From the NCBI GenBank assembly GCA_024867545.1, contig JANFNE010000013.1, positions 124,001-188,000 of the forward strand: a stretch of 64,000 bases of DNA, read 5' to 3'. The position numbers and the translations under genes were made by a program. The stretch comes from Phytopythium helicoides (lineage: Eukaryota > Oomycota > Peronosporomycetes > Pythiales > Pythiaceae). Shown here in pieces: positions 21,501-31,965 of the stretch. The notes under the pieces were generated by a model. That model was not told the origin of the DNA and ran no database searches. It saw nothing but the letters and a program-made list of their open reading frames with translations. The first letter of the stretch is position 1. Every line of letters begins with the position of its first letter.

Positions 21501-22540
21501 CCAGACGGGGGTCGGAAGCACCATGATGCCGAGTGAGATGAGCGTGCCGACGACGCCAACGACGCTGTAGATGGCGAGGTTGTTGATCAAGTTGTGGGTT
21601 CCGAAGTAATTGTTGGATAGATCTTTCAGCTCCGTTTTGTTGGTAGGATTCATGGGGCTTACAATCGTCAGAGCTACATGGAACATGAAAACCAATTAGT
21701 TTGATTGATTCGCTGCTTGAAACCCGCATTTGTCGTACCAAAGAAGAGGTTGGTGCTGACTGCGAACTTCTTGACGAAGGGTTGCTGTGCACACATCAAA
21801 AGCCTGTTATAAGCAAATGAAACTCAATCACTGAAAGACAAGGAGTCGCTTTGACGTACCGCTGGTGAAATAAGGATCACAAATGTGTAAACGAGCATGA
21901 GTGGGAGGATGATGCCCCAGTCCCGCAAACTCACATGGTACTCGGCTCCAGTTTCCGCCGACGTCGCGTGGATCAGGCCGCCTTGCGTGAGCGGGATGAC
22001 ACTGAATAGCACAAAGTTGAACAGCAACGCGATCGCCACGCCCAAGTCGATCTGCCAAATCTGCTGCAGAACACCACCCATCGTCGATGCAGACGCGAAC
22101 ACGACCATCGTCGCGGCGTACGTGAGACCGCCCAAGTAGTAACTCGACGGCAACAGCAGATACTGTCGCGAAGACCCACGCGTCTGGATGAGTCCCGCGA
22201 TGAGAACACCCACAGCGGTTCGTGCTGCCAGCTTGAGTCTTCGCCTGAACGCTGTATCATGGGTCGTGAAACGCACCACTGTCAGTCGTGCAAACTGAAC
22301 GAGAAGTAGCTTGTCAAACTACTGACGATCGCACCTTTGGCCTCTGGCGAGTGCGAGTTCTTCTTGACGCGGGCGATGAGCTTCTTCTCTCCTGGAGCTG
22401 TGCCTGAGGCTCCATCGGCTCTTCCCTGCAGGGCTTGAGACGCAGTCGCTCGCATGCTCTTTTGCTTTCGCAGCCGGATGCGCATGGAGTGCGTCATGGG
22501 CGACTCCATTTCTTCAAACTCGGCTGCGAGGGCGTCCATG
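14643..22540. repeat. Large inverted repeat (two FUSC genes, tail to tail)
   Basis: The arms are about 3.9 kb each, around a centre of 101 bp (18535-18635) between the two stop codons. Identity is patchy. Exon 1 to mid exon 2 (including intron 1), exon 4 through ~16750 (including intron 4), and the EF-hand segment 17525-17945 are nearly identical in DNA. Introns 2-3, the segment 16750-17520 and the last ~500 bp are clearly diverged. Confidence 0.9.
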
Positions 22541-22590
22541 TCGAGCACCTCGACGTCTGGAGACGTCGGAATCGGCGGTGGTGGCGCCAT
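18636..22590 (-). CDS. FUSC-like membrane transporter with C-terminal EF-hand, copy 2
   Basis: The mirror copy of the gene at 14590. Exons: 22590-22320, 22278-21860, 21784-21739, 21673-21502 and 21438-18636, giving 1,236 residues. Exons 2, 3 and 4 have exactly the lengths seen in copy 1 (419, 46 and 172 nt). Domain order is the same: two FUSC-type membrane modules around a helical domain, then degenerate and canonical EF-hands. Differences cluster in the first ~17 residues, the end of exon 2, the last segments of the second membrane module, the linker before the EF-hands and the C-terminal Ser-rich tail. The diverged parts may set substrate or regulatory differences between the copies (inference). 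No frame breaks. Confidence 0.85.
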
Positions 22591-25298
22591 GGCAAGGAGG
22601 GAGACACACTGAGGCGTCCATGAAGTTGTCAGCGGTGCGCCGGCCCAGACGGCTATTTTTGAGGCCGTGACATAGTGAAACCAAGTGAATTAGGGCTGCT
22701 GCGAGCCATGTGGTTGTTGTCTGGAAAATTGCGCGTGACCAGCGCTTGCACTCGCCAGACAGTGTCGCAGCACTCGAGGCGAGGCGATTGGCCCGACCAG
22801 CTGTCACATTCACCGGAATGACACGCATCTGCGTAGCGCGAGGGCTGTCGAGAGCGGGATCTAGAATGAGTAGGCGTTCCCTCGAGGCATTGCGTAGCGA
22901 CGCCTGTGCGTTCCGCCGACGTATCGCCAATACCGTGTTGCGAGCATCGCATGTGTGGTCATCCGCGTTGGATCCAAACCATCGGCGATGGTGACTGAGG
23001 GAAAACCGTGGCCAAACTTGGTTCTTCCAGAGTCGACCGAACCTAAGTGGAAGTGGTTGGCCAAGCTAGCAACTTCGACCCCGGTGGAACTGCTCGTTGT
23101 CTGTCGTGAAGGCGCTCGTATCGGCGCCTCGACGGGCTGTCCCTTTCACAACGAGCCGTACATGTACCGCTGCAAATAGACGATGTGCGCGGTGCCAATG
23201 CAGCTCGGAAAGATGTCAATGTCTGGAACAGCTTTTCTCGTGATAGGTGTTGGCAACAGGCGGCGGCAACACGGTGTTGCCGCCGCTGTTGATAAATGGT
23301 GCGGTGACAACAATTCGAGTGAGGATTTTCACGTCGCGATTGTTGACCTCGACATGTTGCTCCAAGTCGCCAGAATGCCCAATAGATCTTCCAACCAGCA
23401 CTCCACAGCCGATATGGAGGAGGTGAGTAGCGCGTCACATTGCTCTCTCAAGATCGAGCTGCCACCAAACACCTCGAGCAGCAAAGACGCCGCGCCCGAG
23501 TCGAGCAATCGGTTGTTGTCTGTTGGCTCCTCTCGGTCGAAAACATCTTGGCCGGTGATGTCACGCGCATGAGCCGTTTAACCGTTAATTTCCCTACGCG
23601 GTGCTCATACTAGCTCGCTAGGAAATTGGCTATGTTTGCGTGTGAAGGCTACCCGATTGTTTCCTCCCACGCCTAGCTTGGTTAATGCTTCAGCAGCTCC
23701 ATCGTCTCCTTCGTCTCCATCATTTCCTTCGTCGTCGTCTTCTCTGTTGGCTCCGTCGTTTCTGTCGTCTCCGCCGCTTTCTTCTTGCTAGCGCCGTGGC
23801 TAAACGCCCGTCGCCTGTTAGCTTTCGCCATCCTCCGTGAGTCTGCGCTCTGGTGGGGGACTCCAACTGAATCAACACGGCGCTGTCGAAGACTCTGCCT
23901 TGCTCCAACTGGTGAAACAGCGCAAGGAATGTCGAGTCGTCTGGCCGCGGAAAAGAGGATTGGCGAGCTTCTCAGGTCGGTCGTCGCCGCAGCTGCGAGC
24001 TGGAAGGTCGAGGCGTGACAAGCAGTGTCGCTCCTGGCCATCATGGTCGTCGTCGTCGGAAAGATCCGGCAGCTTGGGAGGCCCCGGGTCGTGAGCCGGG
24101 AAGTGCGGCCGCTTGGACTCCATCTTGCAAATCGCCGACTGTGGAGAATGAAATGCGACTTGCTCGGCCACCCTTCTCCTACTAGCCCCTAGGGCAGCTC
24201 CTCCATAACGGTCGCATCTAGTCTGAGAAGCGACGGAGCGACGCTGCGGGGAGAATTTGGGACTTCGCGTTGGCATCCACCACGCAACCAATGAGCTCTC
24301 GGCAAGCCTTCTACGCGATTAAGGACTCCAGCAGCGTCTTTGAGTCGCCTAGGCTGTCCTCATGGGGCTCTGTTCCTTGCTGGGCGTCTGGCACTCCATG
24401 CTAATGAGAAACAAGTGGGTCATCCAAAGGACTATCGCTTGCAGTTCATGCGCGTATGTCGTAAGATACGACGTTGGGAACCAAGCCGTTTAACGCTCTG
24501 ATAGACGTCGAGCCGCTGGGCGTGTCGCTTGCAGCTCCCGCTGTTTGTTTCTGCGTCCGAAAGATATCTGAGCTCGCAGTGGGATATCACTGGTTCAGCC
24601 CGCTGCTTTTGCTGATGGCCATCTCAGCTGACGAGCCTAGCGTCACGCCGACACTACCGCTTCAGCAAAGCAGCGCGTCACTTGAAACTGAACTGGCTAC
24701 GGGCGTCAGCCGGTTCAACTAGAGCTCTGTTGCACCGAACATTGCTGCTGGGCTCTCGCCTCTGCGTGCACAGGCTTCTACGTGCATGTGGCGGATGGCA
24801 ATGAGCTCCTGGTAGAGTACGGTACATGCTGCGTCGTCACTGCTGGCTCGGTCGCTCCATTGGCCACGTGATTCTGGTATCGTTGACGCATTGACATGAG
24901 CACCAGGCTGGTGCCACCAGCGGCATGACGAATTGCTGCGCTCGCGCATGACGAGCTCCGCTCCACCCGTTCGCGAGGACTCACCGGAAGTTCCGCTGCG
25001 AGGCGTGGGGATAATCCGAGGCCGCGATTGCTCGGATTGCTCGGACTGCGAGGGTTCGGCGCCGTCTCGGGGCGGCGCGTTTGACGCCCCCGCGTCTCTG
25101 GCGCACGGCCGCGCGGCCGCTCCACGGGAAAACCAACGTGACGTGCAGGACCGGGCGCGATGACACACGTCAGCGCTTAGCGAGGCCACTGTCGCCGAGC
25201 AAACTGTGCCGACCGCGTGCCAGCCAGCCACGAGAGGCGGTGGCCTCGGCTCGCCACTCCTGAATTCGCCCCCACCGCCTCCAGCCTCTCTCCTCGCC
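22591..25298. other. Gene-poor spacer of 2.7 kb
   Basis: The longest stretch without a supported gene. Open frames of 60-140 codons occur on both strands, none with a domain. A Glu/Lys/Thr-rich minus-strand frame of 49 codons (23831-23682) follows from an imperfect GAA/GAC triplet tract rather than from clear coding selection. I saw no transposon termini, no reverse-transcriptase or transposase motif and no RNA gene. The right end is the ACSL3 promoter. Confidence 0.5.
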
Positions 25299-27334
25299 AT
25301 GGGATCCGCCCAGAGCTGCGCCGTGGCGGACGCGGCCGACCGCCCCACGTCCACCACCAGCAAGGTCGTCTTCTCTCGCGAGGTGCCAGACTCGCGCACC
25401 GACTCGCGCGGAGCGGCCCACGTCGTGGATGTCGAGCCGCCGTACGATCCCAGCACGGCCACGCTGTACTCGAACCTGCTGGACCGCAAGAAGGTGGACC
25501 CGGAGGGCACGCGGCCGCTGTTCGGCTCACGCAAGATCGACCCGGAGACCAAGGAGGCCGGCGAGTACGAGTGGATTAACCTCAAGGACTTCCTGCCGCA
25601 AGTCGACGCCTGCGCGTCCGGCATGAAGAACACGCTGCACACGGAGCGAGGAGCGCTCATCGGCCTCTTCAGCAAGAACCGATACGAGTGGTGCCTCGTC
25701 GAGCACGCGTGTAGTCGCATGACGTACGCTCTGGTGCCGCTGTACGACACGCTGGGACCCAAGGCGGTGCCGTTCATCATGAACCACACCGAGATGAAGG
25801 TAGTGTTCTGCGCCAAGGCGCAGTTCAAGACGCTCATGAGCGTTGTGCACGAGTGTCCGTCCGTCAAGACCATCGTGCAGTTCGAGGACGACGTGGACAA
25901 TGAGGAAGGTGGAGGTTGCCAAAGCAGCACGACATCCAACTCGTGACCTTGTCCGAGCTCATGAAGGCCGGCAAGGACAACATCGTGCCGGCCGACCCGC
26001 CCAAGCCTGAGGACCTCGCTACCATTTGCTACACGTCGGGCACGACGGGCGACCCGAAGGGCGTGATGCTGACGCACGGCAACTTCATGGCCGAGGAAGC
26101 TGCAGGCGAGTACTCGACTAACACGTTCCCAGACGACATCCACATCTCGTACCTTGCCGCTGGCACATGTGTATGAGCGCTCGCTGCACGCGACGGTCAT
26201 CAAGAACGGTGGCGCCATCGGCTTCTACCAGGGCGACGTGGCAAAGATTGTGGACGACCTGCAGGTGCTCAAGCCCACGCTGTTCGTCACGGTGCCTCGC
26301 CTGCTCAACCGCGTGCACGACAAGGTGACTCAGGGCCTTGCGAATGCCCCTACCGTGAAGAAGGCTCTTTTCGAGCGCGCATACGAAGCCAAGAAGGCTC
26401 GCCTTCTGCACGATGGAACTCTCAGCCACGCTTTCTGGGACCGCCTCGTGTTTGACAAGTTGAAGCCGCTGCTGGGAGGCCGCGTGCGTCTCATTGTGAA
26501 CGGATCAGCGCCGATTACGAAGGAGGTGAAGCAGTTCTTCGAGATTGTGTTCGGCTGCCCGCTGCTTGAGGGCTACGGCATGACTGAGACTGCCGCCGGT
26601 ATTTGCTGCGCTATGGACAACATGCCGGTCGGCAACCACGTCGGCGTGCCGCTTCCTGGTATCCAGATCTGCCTCGAGGACGTCCCGGACATGAACTACA
26701 CGAGCAACGACGAGCCCAAGCCTCGCGGAGAGATCCTGCTCAAGGGCCGAGCAGTTTCAAGGGATACTACAAGCAGCCCGAGCTGACCAAGCAGGTTCTT
26801 GATGACGACGGATGGTTCCACACGGGTGACATTGGCTGCTGGAACCCTGATGGCACGCTCAGTATCATTGACCGAAAGAAGAATATCTTCAAGCTCGCTC
26901 AGGGCGAGTACGTTGCCCCCGAGAAGATCGAGGGCTTCTACGTCAAGTGTCCATTCGTGGCGCAGGCGTATGTCCACGGCGACTCGCTACAGAGCTACCT
27001 CGTCGGTATTGTCGTGCCAGACGCCGATATTCTGTTGGCTTGGGCTAAGGAGAGCGGCAAGTACCCTGAGGGCGATCTGACGATTGAGAAGCTGTGCGAG
27101 GACCCCGAAGCGCAGCAAGTGGTCGCTGAGAGCCTCGAGACTCTCGGCAAGCAGCTGAAGCTGTTCCGATTTGAGCGCGTGCAGAAGATCTTCCTCACGC
27201 CGGAGCAGTTCACACTTGAGAACGGCCTCATGACACCGACGTTTAAGCTCAAGCGCGCGCTTCTGGCCGCTAAGTTTGCCAAGGAGATCGACACCATGTA
27301 CGGCATCGACCGATCCAACCCGGCAGCCTTCTGA
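25299..27334 (+). CDS. Long-chain acyl-CoA synthetase 3, several frameshifts
   Basis: An ACSL paralogue of ~675 residues starting MGSAQSC (Gly2, Ser6: a myristoylation-type N-terminus) at 25299 in a CCATGG context. P-loop [21 protein letters not shown] and the FACS signature are all present. The frame is broken by an extra G at 25908-25909, an extra A at 25921-25923, one extra base at 26152-26155 (TACCTTGCCG) and one missing C at 26747-26748 (GGCC for GGCCC). Across every break homology to ACSL2 resumes at once, and no other stop codons occur. Closest to ACSL2. Either the assembly is poor here or the gene is a very young pseudogene; I favour the first. Confidence 0.85.
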
Positions 27335-27518
27335 GCATCAAACAAGTATTTTTGACATGTAGCTTGTGAGTGCGTAACTTGTCATGAACTCGTTGTATCA
27401 TGAACCTCGGTGTTTCTGCACAGTATTGTTGTGTCCAATACAATCAAAGGATGAGCGACGCTCAATGTGCGATCTATTGAAATGTATGGCTGAAACTTGG
27501 TCGGCCCTCCCTGTTTCT

Positions 27519-28418
27519 CTACAGATGCCGGTTGTCGTAGATCTTTACAACCTCCTCGGTCTCGGTGAACTTCAAGATTAGGTACACGAACTCGCCCTTT
27601 TTGGAACCCTCTGTGATCTCTGCGTACGCTTCCGCGTGACCGTCGGGTCCCTCGAGATCAAACTTGATCCTGCATTGTTCATCATGATTAGATTGGGGCC
27701 CTCCCACTCGTGAATCCTACAAGCCTTCTGTATCTTACCTCAGCCGCGAGTTGCCGTGCGCATCCTTCAGTTCGACGTGGTTAATCGGGAGGCCGACTTG
27801 CTCCGAGTTCTCGCTGGAGACACTGACCGGTGACCCAATTCGTGTCGTCACCTGCATGAAAAGCCAATTCAGTTAAAATTGCATGAGCAAAACGGTGTAT
27901 CTACTCGCGCAGTTGAATTACCTCGTGATGTTCAACCAAAATCCCCACAGACTCGCTCAAAAGAGATTCCGGACGCATTCGACTACAGACAGCATCGCGC
28001 ACGATTCAGCAGGAGAAGATGCTCCCTTCGACAGCAGCTGCTATTCACCTGGGCATCAGCTTGTACGCGATGCGGCCAAATAACGCCGAATAAAAGACGA
28101 CCACGAATAAATCGCTAGCCAACGTCACAGCACCTCTGTTCCTTGCAAACTCCTTCAGCTCCGCCCACCACTCTTGGTATGGCAAGGACGTTGTGCCACC
28201 GCTCGTCTTCTAAGGCAAGATTCGAATCAACGTCCACATTGGTGTTGCGCCCTCAACGAACTGCAGCAAAACCAACAACGCACTCTTTCAGCCGCCAGTC
28301 GACCTCTCGAAGTCGTCACAGTTCGCACTGCAGCTAACGATGGCGAAGAGCGAATCATCCGCTGCGTGGTCGACCTCCGCAAAGCACTGAGCGCTCGAGC
28401 GGCAACAACCCGCCGCAT
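27519..28418 (-). CDS. Mitochondrial Tim21/Coa1-like inner-membrane protein
   Basis: Five exons: 28418-28284, 28209-28049, 27982-27922, 27851-27739 and 27669-27519, encoding 206 residues. All introns are GT-AG and 66-74 nt, and all phases match. The N-terminus (MRRVVAARALSALRR...) is an Arg/Ser/Ala-rich amphipathic presequence typical of mitochondrial import. One transmembrane segment follows (DLFVVVFYSALFG). The C-terminal intermembrane-space domain has the IGSPV turn and the closing strands IKFDLEG ... FVYLILKF ... VVKIYDNR. This pattern fits Tim21, which links the TIM23 translocase to the respiratory chain, and is close to Coa1, a cytochrome oxidase assembly factor. I cannot separate the two by eye. 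The upstream initiator-like site at 28461 supports the start. Confidence 0.75.
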
Positions 28419-28432
28419 TAGTGCTGCTGGGA

Positions 28433-28452
28433 CGTGTGTGTGTGTGTGTGTT
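28433..28452. repeat. (GT)n dinucleotide repeat
   Basis: About ten GT units lie in the 5' leader of the Tim21-like gene, between its start codon and the initiator-like site. Confidence 0.8.
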
Positions 28453-28460
28453 GCAGCGGA

Positions 28461-28480
28461 AGTGAAAGTGCGAATGTGCT
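28461..28480 (-). promoter_or_regulatory. Initiator-like element upstream of the Tim21-like gene
   Basis: The minus strand reads GCACATTCGCACTTTC about 45-60 bp before the ATG at 28418. It is close to the oomycete initiator consensus (GCTCATTYBNCAWTTT) but one base shorter. Confidence 0.45.
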
Positions 28481-28857
28481 TGGCATGATTGGCTAGCTTG
28501 GGAATGTTGGCGGTCAACCCATCCGTCCCCTTTTTGCTCCTGATATATCATGACTCCACTCGAGGTGTTGTGCATTGGGAATCCAATCGCTCATTTTCCA
28601 GATCGATTCGTGAGGCTGTTCTAAATACTGAAGAGGTCGACGAACTACTGGAGAGGTATCTGAAGCATACGAAATTCATTGGTAGGTAAAGTTCTCCGAG
28701 ACAAAGTTATAGACAGAGAAAGAGATCAATCAACGAGCCACAGCAGATGCCACAATGACATCGTAACCAGATGGTTTGTAATGCGCTGCACGCATCCACG
28801 CACACCCACAGACAAGAATTTGAAAACCAAAATCAAACAGCAACGAATCGTCAAAGT

Positions 28858-30478
28858 ATCATGCGGTTTGTTTGCTTGTTTGTTATAGCTTGAAGTGTTC
28901 TAACGCGAGCATGAACATGGATGAACATGTAGGAAGATGGACGTCCAACGAACATGCACACTACACAATAAATTATGATCGAGCGGACTGGCCGTTGACG
29001 TGGAGGCTCAACTCAATTAACTCGATCAGCGCCAGCGCGGACGGACAGTGCCCTTGGCGGCGCGAGTCTGTGCCGATCGCCTCGACATGGTTGGGGCCGA
29101 GATGGCGATTGTGGTAGCGCCAGCAGCAGCTGCAGTTTTGGAGGCTTGCTCCTCGCGTCGGCGACCGAGAGAGACTAACCGTGCGTCTCGCCGCTGGGTG
29201 TTGGCAGGCAGAGAGGCTGTGGTCGTCGCGGCTGGCTGTTCCGAGTTGTTGTTGCTGCTGATCATGACACTGTTGCTGTCACATCGGCGGCGGCCTTGCG
29301 GCACAAAGTGCCGCAGCTGAAACTCACGCCTCTGGTTTCGCTCATGCTCGGCGCAGGCTGCACGGAAGCTGGCGACGAGATCCCTGTAGTCGGCGAGCAC
29401 CTTCGGGTTGTTCGCGTACCGCAGCTCTTCTGGGTCTGTTGCGAGAGCAGGAACGGGAGTGACAGGAGTGACAGGAGTGACGAACGTCGGCTCCTCCTCC
29501 TCCTCCTCCTCCTCCTCGCCAACGTCGTCGAGGCTAATGTCGTCGAAGTTGAGCTTGCGCTGAACCGGCAGGCACTCTTCGTTCTCCGAGTCGCCATCGC
29601 TCTCGCAGTCGTAGTTGTAGTGGTAATCGTAGTGGTAGTTGTCGTCGTAGTTATGGCTCTTGCCGTATTCAAGCTCATCGTCTTCATCTTGATCTTCATC
29701 TTGGTCTTCGTCGCACTCGGACATATCCGAGGCGGAGAGGTCGCTTGACGCCTCGTTCGAGTCGTATGGTTCCGACTGGCGCTCGATTTCGACGGCTTGA
29801 CGCTCCGACTCGCGGTAGTAGTCGCTGTCGCTGTCGCCCTCGTCCGTCGTCGAGTCGGCTTCGGCTTCAGTTTCATCTTCAGCCTTGGCTTCAGCGTGGG
29901 CCGAGGCGGTGGTTCGCTTCTCTAGGTCCTTCGAGACGTCGTCGGCGAGGCTTGTGGCCTCCTTGGCGTCGTTCGCAACCGTGGAGGCCGTCGCGAAGGT
30001 GGAGCGCGCGACGGAAGACGCGTCGGAGGCTGATGAGAGCAGCAGCAGCTGCAGCGTCGCACAGACGACGGCGACGAGCAGCGCCGAGCAAACGGCGAGC
30101 GCCAGCAGGGAGGCGAGCGCGGCGAGCGAGAGGACGGCGGTGGCGACGGCGGCGGCGCTCATGCTGGCTGGAGACTGAAGGCTGGAGGCTGGGCTTGCTC
30201 TGTTGGCGGCGAGAAGGAAAGTGAGGGCTTGGCTGGAAAAGGCAACCCGAGTTGACTTGGTGTTTGTATGTGGGGATTTTGGGGAAAAGCCTCGGAAAGG
30301 TCCGATGCAGCCTGGGCTGAGCGATGACGAGTGAGTGGAGCGATACCATGTGACCACCAAACACTCGTGGGGGTCGACGTGTAGCAGCAGCGCACCAAGA
30401 GGTCGGTCAGGATCTGCAGATCCTCCGTGGTTGAAGAGTGTGTGGTCGTGTTGAAGCAGATCTGTAGCCATTTCCACT
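28858..30478. repeat. Segmental duplication, copy A (inverted partner at 59037-60615)
   Basis: This 1.6-kb block matches the reverse complement of 59037-60615. It covers the whole orphan acidic-protein gene, ~310 bp of 5' flank (including CACATGGTATCGCTCCACTC on one strand) and ~165 bp of 3' flank (an AAACAAACAAAC tract and an ATAATTTATTGTGTAGTGTG segment). Confidence 0.9.
29026..30162 (-). CDS. Orphan acidic membrane-anchored protein, copy A
   Basis: A 378-residue ORF from the ATG at 30162. I do not recognise the family. Residues ~5-45 are a strongly hydrophobic Ala/Leu stretch (signal anchor or signal peptide). Residues ~80-220 are very acidic, Ser/Asp/Glu/Tyr-rich and low in complexity, with a run of nine Glu from a GAG repeat and a TPVTPVTPV repeat. 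A short charged segment (YANNPKVLADYRDLV ... RRREFQLRHF) is the best-conserved part between the copies. The C-terminus is Ala/Arg-rich and ends PRWR. The frame also stays open upstream to 30477, but only the part from 30162 is the common start with copy B. Differences from copy B include small in-frame indels in the Tyr/Asp tract, which suggests both are translated. Confidence 0.7.
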   Translation of the reverse strand: MSAAAVATAVLSLAALASLLALAVCSALLVAVVCATLQLLLLSSASDASSVARSTFATASTVANDAKEATSLADDVSKDLEKRTTASAHAEAKAEDETEAEADSTTDEGDSDSDYYRESERQAVEIERQSEPYDSNEASSDLSASDMSECDEDQDEDQDEDDELEYGKSHNYDDNYHYDYHYNYDCESDGDSENEECLPVQRKLNFDDISLDDVGEEEEEEEEEPTFVTPVTPVTPVPALATDPEELRYANNPKVLADYRDLVASFRAACAEHERNQRREFQLRHFVPQGRRRCDSNSVMISSNNNSEQPAATTTASLPANTQRRDARLVSLGRRREEQASKTAAAAGATTIAISAPTMSRRSAQTRAAKGTVRPRWR

Positions 30479-31965
30479 GCGACCAGATGCCCGTCACACG
30501 GCTACGTTGTATCACACTTGTGGCGTCACCACCAGTCACGTCACATGCGTGCACGAGCCTAGCCGCTCTCCGTTAGGGAGCACGGGCGTTGAGTTTGTTG
30601 GCGGGAGGAAGGGAGGCTTAGCGGAGTGACCGGCGGTTCGTCTTTGGATCGCTCGTGAGAGCTCTGATGTGTGCGACCGCAATGGTCAGAGGCTCATGGC
30701 TGGTTGTGGAGAAAAGAGAAGACAGAAGTGGGCCTCGTGCGGCCGTCCCCCTCGAGTGTCGTGATCTTGATGCTAACACTGGCGGTGAAAGGGATCTATC
30801 AAAGGGTAAGGTCCTACTGCTGCAGTAGCTTTCTTGTGTTGTGTTTCGTACCGCGCTCCTTCGATGAGTGCGCGTTGCTTTCCAATACAGCGGCAGGGTC
30901 ACTACCATCGCACCCCGATTGATGCGCGAGGGGCGTACGGCCCTTGTTATCGTCACCTCACCCGCGAGTTGCACTGCCGAAATCGGCATCGAGGTCAATT
31001 GGAATTGGATTTGTTCATCGCTCTCGCAGAAGGTGTTCACAAGCAACAATTATGCCTCCAGGTTTTCACTCCTTACGTCCATTGACCACTCCATGCGAAC
31101 CTTGGATCGACGTGGATGGCAGCTCCTCTCGTCAAGTCTCTTTTGACTACCTGCGTGATGGCAAATTTCACAAAACCACTGTGGCATCACTCGAGCCTGT
31201 AGTGATCCCATCTCCCTCTCGGATATCGAGGCTTTGGTTCCACCGCCCCGCTGTAATCGCCACCGACTCGCCCGAGTCGCCAACGTAGTTGCCATCGTCG
31301 CAGTCGAGTGCGAGGACTCGCTCACACCACCGCAACCGATGGCGCAGGGTGCGTCACCGCCAGCATTCTGCTACAGAGGCACCGGACCGGATGACGCCGG
31401 GTGGGACCACTTGCGCGTGCGGGAATGGATTGCTCGGCCGCGTACGTCATGGGGCGGCCACGGAGTAATCGCGCATAGCGAACCCAAGTCAAGTCAAAGT
31501 GCGTGCAGTTGAAGGGTTCTATCATTTTAGAGGTCCCTCTGTCCCAGCTTCAAGTCACACGTCACTTCTATATCACATGACTTGCCCAATATGATATCGC
31601 GCTCCGATAACAGACCCTTCAAATCGCCTCTCCAAACATGATATCCCGCCGACAAAGCCACGTCGCCGGCGTCATTTTCCCAGCGTGGCGCGTATACATC
31701 GCGCGTGCTTTCGCCGCCCGCAACGACTCGCGCCGAGTATGCGAGCGCCACTGCGTCAGCCCCCATGCAAATCCCTGGGCTGGGCTCGCGGCTCGGCGGC
31801 TCCCTCGGCTCGCGTCTGCGCTCGTCGAGACACGCCGCTGCTCTGTCTGCGAGGCGCGGCCGTCAGCCGCTCGCTGCGTTGCGTCGGCGTTTGACGCATT
31901 CCGCTTTCTCCCCGCGAGCCCAAGCACCAGCACCAGCGCCTCCCCCCTCTTCGCCTCCTGAGACC
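30479..31965. other. Intergenic, orphan gene / ACSL4
   Basis: About 1.5 kb with scattered frames of 60-140 codons on both strands and no recognisable domain, repeat or RNA gene. The right end, CT-rich just before 31966, is the ACSL4 leader. Confidence 0.45.

Noticed and set aside
22591..25298. Minus-strand 49-codon frame at 23831-23682 (Lys/Glu/Thr-rich) as a small gene.
   Set aside because: Its composition follows from an imperfect GAA/GAC triplet tract; no domain, signal or splice partner, so I left it unannotated.
29026..30477. Start of orphan protein copy A at 30477, giving 483 residues.
   Set aside because: Copy B has the common start at the MSAAAV methionine, and the upstream part is non-conserved flank; 30162 is preferred.
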